Below are positions 1 through 5,355 of a DNA stretch of 6,292 nucleotides, piece after piece. This DNA is from an uncultured Roseburia sp. (GTDB lineage Bacteria > Bacillota > Clostridia > Lachnospirales > Lachnospiraceae): the NCBI GenBank assembly GCA_946055175.1, contig CAMGET010000083.1, forward strand, positions 1 to 6,292. Reading direction: 5' to 3'. Position 1 is the first letter of the stretch. Each line of letters begins with the position of its first letter. The notes under the pieces were generated by a model. The model was not told the origin of the DNA. It made no database searches and saw nothing but the letters and a program-made list of their open reading frames with translations. The position numbers and the translations under genes are program-made.

Positions 1-56
1 TAGCACGGCCTCTCGCATAAAGATAGAAGCACAGCTCGCTATACGGTTCGTTTCTA
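1..56 (-). repeat. Repeat-like, GC-richer segment downstream of flgE
   Basis: No gene is visible here. On the plus strand, AGCACGGCCTCTCGCATA (2-19) is echoed by AGCACAGCTCGCTATA (28-43), giving two imperfect direct copies about 26 nt apart. ATAGAA (23-28) and TTCTAT (52-57) can pair as a 6-bp stem overlapping the flgE stop. The first 50 nt are about 52% GC, higher than the genes beside it. There is no U-tract, so it does not look like an intrinsic terminator. It may be the edge of a dispersed intergenic repeat cut by the window boundary. An ATG at 18-16 has no ribosome binding site. Confidence 0.35.
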
Positions 57-1415
57 TTAACGTTTCAAATTAACCAATTCTTCCAATAAAGTATCGGAAG
101 TTGTAATTACTCGTGAGTTTGCCTGGAAACCACGTTGTGTTGTAATCATCTGGGTAAATTCTGTAGAAAGGTCAACATTCGACATTTCCAGTTCACCGGT
201 CGTCATGGAACTTCCGTCTGCAGATATATCCACTCCGATTCCGTCAAATTCACCAGAGTTTAATGTTGTCTGGTAACAGCTTTCCCCTACTTTTTCCAAA
301 CCGGATGCATTTGAAAACTGTGCAACCGCAATCTGTCCCAATAACTCTGTATTACCATTATCGTACGATCCGAAAATCTTACCGCTTGTATCAATGGAAA
401 TACCAATCATATTGCCAAGTTTTCTACCCTTACCGGTTGTTCCGTCCACAGCACCGGAATCCATACCAATCGTCGATTTACCGCTATTGTTATAGTTTAA
501 GCACTGTGTAAAATCAATTGTGATATTTTTGAAATTACCGTTTGCATTAATTTGACCTGCTCCAGTTGCACCACCAAGCGCTAATACGACTGAACTTCCT
601 GGGGGATTGGCACCATCATTGATTGAGTTAAACGTACCATCATTAGTGTTAAACTTTAAGGTACAATCTGCAAATAAACCAGTTATATTTTGCGGAGTAT
701 TATTACTGTCTAAAATACTCGTTAAACTAACAGTATATTCACCTGCAGTATTAGTCGTTTTTACCGCAAATTTGGCAGTATACTGGTAGCCCAAATCATC
801 ATAGAAATTTAAGTTCATCACTTTACCGGAACCGCTTTTGACATCGGAATCATTTTCATCCAATACACCCGACATTACCGCATTTGTTGTTGCCTCCGGC
901 GCACTTGTCAAATTTTTTTCCTGCATAATCCGAAGTGGAGTTACAGTATCTTTTCGGATTTCATTTGTCGTCGGGTCAACCTGCCATCCCATAACGGTAT
1001 AACCGGTAGATGTCATACAAAGATTTCCGGCTCCATCTACATAGAACGAACCTGCTCTTGTAAACAAATTCTGTGTACCATCATTAACAATAAAAAAGTT
1101 TGTGGTATTTTTATCTGTCAGTTTAAGATCGAACGGATTTCCTGTTGTTTCAGATGCACCGGCCGTTTCAATACTAACGCTCGTTGCTGCCATGGAAACA
1201 CCAAGACCTATCTGTTTTGCATTTACACCACCAACACCTGTGGCCACGTTTGCACCGGATGCACCGGATGTTGTTTGATATAAAATATCACGAAATGTTA
1301 CTGAAGAAGATTTAAAAGCAACCGTATTTACGTTTGCGATATTATTACCAATTACGTCCATTTTTGTCTGATGTGTCTTCAAACCTGACACAGCAGAGTA
1401 CATTGATCTCATCAT
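57..1415 (-). CDS. flgE: Flagellar hook protein FlgE
   Basis: FlgE is the exported structural subunit that polymerises under the FlgD cap to form the flexible hook. The 452-residue product carries the N-terminal axial-protein motif at 3-30 (RSMYSAVSGLKTHQTK, then IGNNIANVN) and FKSSSVTFRDILYQT at 34-48. QIGLGVSM at 68-75 and TGNPFDL at 91-97 are typical of FlgE. The variable surface region lies at about 160-330, and the C-terminal rod/hook domain at about 408-450 (GELEMSNVDLSTEFTQMI, then TQRGFQANSRVITTSD). The length is usual for a Gram-positive FlgE. There is no signal peptide, as expected for type III export. The start at 1415 has AGGAGGT about 9 nt upstream (1425-1431) and gives the family's usual MMRS N-terminus. 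The long leader and strong ribosome binding site fit the need for many copies. Unusually for an axial protein it has four cysteines (133, 251, 305, 380). Confidence 0.97.
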   Translation of the reverse strand: MMRSMYSAVSGLKTHQTKMDVIGNNIANVNTVAFKSSSVTFRDILYQTTSGASGANVATGVGGVNAKQIGLGVSMAATSVSIETAGASETTGNPFDLKLTDKNTTNFFIVNDGTQNLFTRAGSFYVDGAGNLCMTSTGYTVMGWQVDPTTNEIRKDTVTPLRIMQEKNLTSAPEATTNAVMSGVLDENDSDVKSGSGKVMNLNFYDDLGYQYTAKFAVKTTNTAGEYTVSLTSILDSNNTPQNITGLFADCTLKFNTNDGTFNSINDGANPPGSSVVLALGGATGAGQINANGNFKNITIDFTQCLNYNNSGKSTIGMDSGAVDGTTGKGRKLGNMIGISIDTSGKIFGSYDNGNTELLGQIAVAQFSNASGLEKVGESCYQTTLNSGEFDGIGVDISADGSSMTTGELEMSNVDLSTEFTQMITTQRGFQANSRVITTSDTLLEELVNLKR

Positions 1416-1474
1416 AGTGAAATGACCTCCTAATAAATCTGCGGTTTATGATTTTCTCTGTCATTCGAAAAATC

Positions 1475-1498
1475 TTAGCTTCCATAAGGTCCAGCTAA
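1475..1498 (-). other. Weak hairpin at the end of the small gene, before the flgE leader
   Basis: On the transcribed strand TTAGCT and AGCTAA form a 6-bp inverted repeat around a 12-nt loop (GGACCTTATGGA), itself able to form a CC/GG pair. GATTTTTCG follows. The 5' arm includes the TAG stop of the upstream gene. The stem is short and AU-rich, so it is at best a leaky attenuator or an RNA-processing or stability site. The rest of the 79-nt gap shows no recognisable promoter. Confidence 0.3.
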
Positions 1499-1890
1499 AT
1501 AATCACCGCTCCATCAATATTTGTAAAAATGTTATCACCGGATTCTTCCTGATCCATTGCCGTTACTACCGTTTTATTCGGTACATTCACAATAAACGCC
1601 AGAGAATCAACAATTACCAATGATTCTTTAATTCCCTTTTCACTCGCCTTTTGAACCCCGTTTTCCAAACGCATACTTTGTTCTTCGGAAAGATTTATAT
1701 TACGATGTTCCAATCGCATTGTGGCGTGCTTCGAAAATTTCAGTTCAGAGCTTTCGGATACATCCTGTTTCTGTTGCAGAATATCCTGGAAACTTAACCC
1801 CTGTGGTTGTATTCTTTCAGGATTTTTCTGATTCAGATACTGCTTTGTAACCTGCTCAATCGAAGTGAATTGGTTTGCTATTTTATTCAT
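1495..1890 (-). CDS. Small flagellar operon protein (TIGR02530-type, function unknown)
   Basis: This 131-residue protein matches the style of the conserved 'flagellar operon protein' family often found between flgD and flgE in clostridia and some other bacteria. The core is at about 50-111: LKFSKHATMRLEHRNINLSE, then RLENGVQKASEKGIKESLVI, then VDSLAFIVNVPNKTVVTAM. The C-terminus IFTNIDGAVII is also typical. The N-terminal 45 residues are polar, with a short LSFQDILQQK segment. There is no signal peptide or membrane helix, so it is probably cytoplasmic or a type III export substrate. The start is coupled to flgD (TAATG) with AAGGGGTG upstream. No biochemical role is established that I know of; a part in hook or cap assembly is inferred from position alone. 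It should not be confused with FlbD/YlzI, which normally lies after flgE. Confidence 0.88.
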   Translation of the reverse strand: MNKIANQFTSIEQVTKQYLNQKNPERIQPQGLSFQDILQQKQDVSESSELKFSKHATMRLEHRNINLSEEQSMRLENGVQKASEKGIKESLVIVDSLAFIVNVPNKTVVTAMDQEESGDNIFTNIDGAVII

Positions 1891-2597
1891 TAGCTCACCC
1901 CTTCTGTGTCGCCGGCGCTTTCTGAATTATCAGAGTCTTCCGTACTATCACCGCCTGTGCCTTCCTGTGCTTTCACAAGTTCATTATAACGTTCAAATTT
2001 CTCTTCGAAGCTCTTTAAAACATCCTTATCAATAAAGCTCCTCTGATAATCACTCAGGCTATTATATCCATTGCAAATTGCAACAATTGCATCCTTGTCT
2101 GACAACGAAATCTGGTTCTTTGGTGGCAATTCTTCTACCGCTTTTTTAAACTCTTCCGCCAATGCTACTGCTTCCATGTAATCCGCATCTGCTACTGTAT
2201 CCAAGTCTTCGATGTTGTACAAGGAACCTTTGATTGAAAGATATGTTTTTCCATTCTGATGTAATACATAATCCACGTTACCTGCCGCATAAGAAACTTC
2301 TCCGGTAGTAGATGACGTTACTTTCATAATCACATACTTGCCAACCAACGCATTTGCTTCTGAAGCGGTCATGGTATTCTGCATATTTAGCATCGACTCA
2401 ACCTGTGAAAAAGTTGCCATCTGCGCAATATACTCTGTATTGCTTGTAGGTTCCAATGGATCCTGATACTGCATTTCCGCACATAGAATCTGCAAAAATT
2501 GGTCATAACCTAAATCGCTGCCACTTTTTTCTGTCTTTTTTGAAGTAGTTGCGCTGTCAACGATTTGTCCATTCTTTACTTCCTGAATTAATGACAT
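1890..2597 (-). CDS. flgD: Flagellar hook cap scaffold FlgD with added C-terminal helical domain
   Basis: FlgD forms the cap at the tip of the growing hook and is needed for FlgE to polymerise. The conserved N-terminal FlgD domain spans about 29-85, with YDQFLQILCAEMQYQDPLEP at 31-50 and EYIAQMATFSQVESMLNMQN at 55-74. It is followed by a small beta-rich segment (about 86-132, GKYVIMKV to GSLYNIEDL) resembling the short Bacillus-type FlgD, which ends near here at about 140 residues. This protein continues to 235 residues. Residues 147-208 are predicted helical (EEFKKAVEELPPK, then SLSDKDAIVAICNGYNSLSD, then FEEKFERYNELV), and 211-233 are a Glu/Asp/Ser/Gly-rich tail. The helical part resembles a three-helix repeat common in Firmicute surface proteins. 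A clear AAAGGAG site precedes the ATG, 13 nt after the fliK stop, and the stop overlaps the next start as TAATG, suggesting coupled translation. Confidence 0.95.
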   Translation of the reverse strand: MSLIQEVKNGQIVDSATTSKKTEKSGSDLGYDQFLQILCAEMQYQDPLEPTSNTEYIAQMATFSQVESMLNMQNTMTASEANALVGKYVIMKVTSSTTGEVSYAAGNVDYVLHQNGKTYLSIKGSLYNIEDLDTVADADYMEAVALAEEFKKAVEELPPKNQISLSDKDAIVAICNGYNSLSDYQRSFIDKDVLKSFEEKFERYNELVKAQEGTGGDSTEDSDNSESAGDTEGVS

Positions 2598-2610
2598 TTG
2601 TCTCTCCTTT

Positions 2611-4032
2611 CTATGCAGTCAAGTCAACACTGTTGCCCTGTTCTGCCATCATTTTTGCTGACAATTCTTCTTTCTCTGACAATACGCCGGATAATTCATC
2701 CAGATTATTCAGGTTGATATTGTGATGTCTGTTCTTGTCCTGTGCCTTGTCTTCCTGTTGTTTTTTACTGTTCTCATCCTGTTCTAAGTTACGTTCAAAT
2801 TCATGGCTGGCAATCGTCACTTCAATTGCATCTACTTTCACGCCTGCCTGACTTAAATTTTGTTTCAAGTCTGCAATCTGCATTTCCAGTGCTTCTTTCA
2901 CAATTGCATTCTGTGTCTGAATCTTTGCCGTAACCGAACCCTGATTTTCAGTAATTTCCAAATATACCTTGCCTAAATGTTCCGGATTTAATTGCATTTC
3001 CATCTTTGTAATTTCTGCGGAAAGTGTCACTTTCGTGTGTTCCACAAACTGTTCCATAATATCCGTAACAGATACATAGGATGGAAGGCTCTCAACTGTT
3101 GTATTTTCAAATCTGTTTGCAATCATTCCCGCTAACGTTGTGTCAAAGGATGAATTTTCAACCGGTTGCGATTCACTTACCAATTGATGAGGCTTTTCAT
3201 TTGCTTTTACAAGGTTTTCACCACTTGTCAAGTCATTCTGCTCCATCTGTCCGGATTTTCCTGACCCATTTCGTAAATCTTCTACCACTATCGTTTCTTT
3301 TGCAGTCGTCTCTTGCACTGTATCTGCTTCCACGTTCTGTGTCAGATGTTCTTCCGGCTTAGTTACCATTCCATCAGGCACTTTCTTAATTCCATCCTGT
3401 TTTAGCTGTTCTGTAAGGCTTTCCATTGCAGAAGCATTCACTTTCTGTAATTCTTCGACTGTCATCTGCAGGCTCTTTAACATCTCATTTCCAAGTTCAT
3501 ACACCTTCTGAAATACAGTTGCGAAAGCCTCGTTGCAAAGTAATTGATTTACCTTTTCACTTCCACCCAGTTTCATAACAAGGTTAGCAAGATTAGAAAC
3601 ATCAAGTAAATCCAAATACTGAAGTCCAAGCGCATTCATTGCATCTTTGATTTCTTCCTCAGAAACATGAAGTTCTTCCTGAAGTACTTTTACTACCTTT
3701 TCAGAAAACGTATCCAGTTCTTCTTTTATTTTTTCAATATTATGTTCTGTGTTCTTCTTTGGTTCAGATTGGATAGTTTTCTCTTTGTAATGGAACTTCT
3801 CGTAAGCACTGCTCACATTTTTTCCATCTGCTGTCATTTTATCAGAATTTGCGCTGCTTATCTTTTTATCTTCCGGTTCAAAAGTTCGGTTCTCAGGCTG
3901 GAAAGACGTCCCCATGTTTATCATGTCAGCAAACATTACTTCCGCAGCTTCATTCTGACGCTTAACTGCATCCATCCCTGTTGTCTGCGGCATCGCATTG
4001 TTTCCTATACTCAAAACCCGACCATTGCTCAT
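2611..4032 (-). CDS. fliK: Flagellar hook-length control protein FliK
   Basis: FliK is exported during hook growth, measures hook length, and through its C-terminal domain switches the export gate (FlhB) from hook to filament substrates. The 473-residue product has the expected layout: a low-complexity, polar N-terminal half and a compact C-terminal Flg_hook domain at about 338-412, with the signature MQLNPEHLGKVYLEI at 346-360 and helix VKEALEMQIADLKQNL after it. A hydrophilic Asn/Gln/Lys/Asp-rich tail follows. A second conserved-looking helical block lies at about 120-185 (VSEEEIKDAMNALGLQYLDL, then SNLANLVMKLGG). The longest frame starts at 4053, but the ATG at 4032 has a perfect AGGAGG six bases upstream, and the extra seven codons are simply that ribosome binding site translated. 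Between the preceding stop and this start are 33 nt. FliK is fast-evolving; the C-terminal signature and the gene order make the call secure. Confidence 0.94.
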   Translation of the reverse strand: MSNGRVLSIGNNAMPQTTGMDAVKRQNEAAEVMFADMINMGTSFQPENRTFEPEDKKISSANSDKMTADGKNVSSAYEKFHYKEKTIQSEPKKNTEHNIEKIKEELDTFSEKVVKVLQEELHVSEEEIKDAMNALGLQYLDLLDVSNLANLVMKLGGSEKVNQLLCNEAFATVFQKVYELGNEMLKSLQMTVEELQKVNASAMESLTEQLKQDGIKKVPDGMVTKPEEHLTQNVEADTVQETTAKETIVVEDLRNGSGKSGQMEQNDLTSGENLVKANEKPHQLVSESQPVENSSFDTTLAGMIANRFENTTVESLPSYVSVTDIMEQFVEHTKVTLSAEITKMEMQLNPEHLGKVYLEITENQGSVTAKIQTQNAIVKEALEMQIADLKQNLSQAGVKVDAIEVTIASHEFERNLEQDENSKKQQEDKAQDKNRHHNINLNNLDELSGVLSEKEELSAKMMAEQGNSVDLTA

Positions 4033-4038
4033 ATGTCT

Positions 4039-4044
4039 CCTCCT
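4039..4044 (-). promoter_or_regulatory. Strong ribosome binding site that sets the fliK start
   Basis: The minus strand reads AAAGGAGGAGACATATG, a full anti-16S match (AGGAGG) 6 nt before the ATG at 4032. It falls inside the seven extra codons of the longest frame (from 4053), which have no comparable site in front of them. It therefore decides the start in favour of 4032. Confidence 0.88.
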
Positions 4045-4065
4045 TTCTTTCATATTTTTTATATT

Positions 4066-4878
4066 CTAAGGCTCCATGATTTCTGTCACTTTTGCAGCGA
4101 TTTCAGAATCCATTTTACCAAGAATATCTGCCCTTGCCTGAGCATCCATGCTCGTAAGTATCTTGGCCACCAGCTTTAAGTCATCGGTCATTGTATCAAA
4201 GATTGCAGCTGCTTCCTTCGGTTTCATGGAAGAGTATGTTTTCACATAATCAGCAACTTCTTCATCATAAGCAGTCTGCTCGACAACCTGTTTATACAAT
4301 GCTTCTGCATTCGCCGGCGCAATACTTTCATAATACTCCTTATAATTATTTATATCGGGTGCATCCTCTGAAAAAACAACCTCTTTATACCATTTTTCCC
4401 GCTTTTCTTCAAAATCTGCTTCTGCTATTTTATACTGCTCTAATTCAGCGGCTTTTTCCTCCAGTTCTTTAATATATCCGGCATCTCCGTCAGCCGAAAT
4501 CTGGGCTTCCGCTAATTCTATTTCAAGTTGCTTTATCCTCTCAATTGCTTCTTCCAACGTCTCATATGCATAAGCGTCCTCTGTCGATTCCTCAACAAAA
4601 GCCTCTTCCGGAAGAATTTGATTGACATAGGGTACATCCTTAATAACCGGTCCGAGCACCTCTGAGCCAAAGCCTCCAACATCCATCTTTATCAGTAAGG
4701 CAACAATAGCAAGCCAGATTAATATAATTATCACGGTTGCAAAAAAAGTGACAATTTTCCCACCAATTGAAGATTCGCCTTCATAATCCAAAGCATCTCT
4801 GGTTCCCTTCTTTTGGCGTTTTTTTTCTGCTTTTTCCGCTTTTTTTGCGGCTCTCTTTGTAATTTTATCTTCAGCCAT
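4066..4878 (-). CDS. YlxF/MotE-family membrane protein with MgtE-N-like C-terminal domain
   Basis: This is a single-pass membrane protein in the position of ylxF in Bacillus. From the chosen start (270 aa) it has a very basic cytoplasmic tail (residues 5-26, many Lys/Ala), one hydrophobic helix at about 42-64 (IVTFFATVIIILIWLAIVAL), a linker, a coiled coil at about 105-165, and a C-terminal domain at about 208-270. That last domain contains MKPKEAAAIFDTM and ILGKMDSEIAAKVTEIM, the repeat style of the MgtE intracellular N domain seen in MotE. By the positive-inside rule the C-terminal part faces outside the membrane. In Rhizobiaceae, MotE is a chaperone of the motor protein MotC; the role in Firmicutes is unclear, so a stator or export-gate accessory role is inference. 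The reading frame can begin at 4914, overlapping fliJ by 14 nt, but that ATG has no ribosome binding site. The ATG at 4878 has GAGG 10 nt upstream and begins MAEDKITKR, so I prefer it. Confidence 0.85.
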   Translation of the reverse strand: MAEDKITKRAAKKAEKAEKKRQKKGTRDALDYEGESSIGGKIVTFFATVIIILIWLAIVALLIKMDVGGFGSEVLGPVIKDVPYVNQILPEEAFVEESTEDAYAYETLEEAIERIKQLEIELAEAQISADGDAGYIKELEEKAAELEQYKIAEADFEEKREKWYKEVVFSEDAPDINNYKEYYESIAPANAEALYKQVVEQTAYDEEVADYVKTYSSMKPKEAAAIFDTMTDDLKLVAKILTSMDAQARADILGKMDSEIAAKVTEIMEP

Positions 4879-4888
4879 TCCCTTTTTA

Positions 4889-4892
4889 CCTC
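4889..4892 (-). promoter_or_regulatory. Probable ribosome binding site for the MotE-like gene
   Basis: GAGG lies 10 nt upstream of the ATG at 4878, followed by an A-rich stretch and AAGGGA directly abutting the start. The spacing is a little long. The alternative ATG at 4914 is preceded only by TAGCTATTCATTCC, which has no match to the anti-Shine-Dalgarno sequence. The site tips the choice to 4878 but is not decisive. Confidence 0.5.
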
Positions 4893-4900
4893 GCTCTTTT

Positions 4901-5344
4901 TTACTCCCCTTCATGGAATGAATAGCTAACCAGTTCGTCTATTTCTTTATTTTCCATGTACTGTAATTCCTGTTTGAAATTTTCAAATGCTTTTTCTTTT
5001 AGTCTTTCATGCGTTTTTCGTTCTGTCATCACTTCGTTAAGATGCTTTCTGGCAGCCTCTACATTTTTTTCAGCAACATGAACATTCATCATTTGTTCCC
5101 TTTGCCTGCTCTTTAAAACATCAATAGCGTGCTTATTTTCCCGTAACTTTTCTACATGAATCACACCGCTTACGAGTTCTCTTGCTTCATTTTCATACTT
5201 TGCTCTGCGCGCCAGGATATCATGCAATTTCATTTGCTCTTCCTGCAATTTGTTGTTTGCAATGCTATATGCTATTTTGGCCTGATTCTCAAGCTTTAAT
5301 TTTATATCCAGAATACTCTGCATACGATATACAAACTTTGCCAT
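4901..5344 (-). CDS. fliJ: Flagellar export protein FliJ
   Basis: FliJ is a small cytoplasmic coiled-coil protein. It inserts into the FliI ATPase ring much as the gamma subunit does in F1, and it helps couple ATP hydrolysis and chaperone cycling to the export gate. The 147-residue product has the family's length and pattern: an N-terminal FVYRMQSILDIK segment, then almost uninterrupted charged heptad-like helix, then a second helix around ERKTHERLKEKAFENF and EIDELVSY. It has no membrane segment or signal peptide. The start is supported by a GGAAG ribosome binding site overlapping the fliI stop codon (TAAGGAAG), 6 nt from the ATG. Primary sequence conservation in FliJ is low, so the call rests on position right after fliI together with the coiled-coil pattern. 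Together these are convincing. Confidence 0.93.
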   Translation of the reverse strand: MAKFVYRMQSILDIKLKLENQAKIAYSIANNKLQEEQMKLHDILARRAKYENEARELVSGVIHVEKLRENKHAIDVLKSRQREQMMNVHVAEKNVEAARKHLNEVMTERKTHERLKEKAFENFKQELQYMENKEIDELVSYSFHEGE

Positions 5345-5355
5345 ATTGTTCTTCC

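Noticed and set aside
1..18. Start of a further minus-strand gene at the ATG at 18-16 (MREAVL)
   Set aside because: There is no ribosome binding site upstream and only six codons are visible before the window edge. It falls inside the repeat-like segment.
23..57. Intrinsic terminator after flgE
   Set aside because: The ATAGAA/TTCTAT stem is only 6 bp and AT-rich with a long loop, and no T-run follows on the transcribed strand, so operon termination here is not supported.
263..789. Two plus-strand open frames inside flgE
   Set aside because: Both are antisense to the well-conserved hook gene, have no ribosome binding site that I could see and no recognisable protein pattern.
3667..4179. Plus-strand open frame of 170 codons opposite fliK and the MotE-like gene
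   Set aside because: It is antisense to two well-supported genes, rich in Phe/Leu/Cys/His as expected from reading the complement of Lys/Glu-rich coding DNA, and has no domain pattern. It is a shadow frame.
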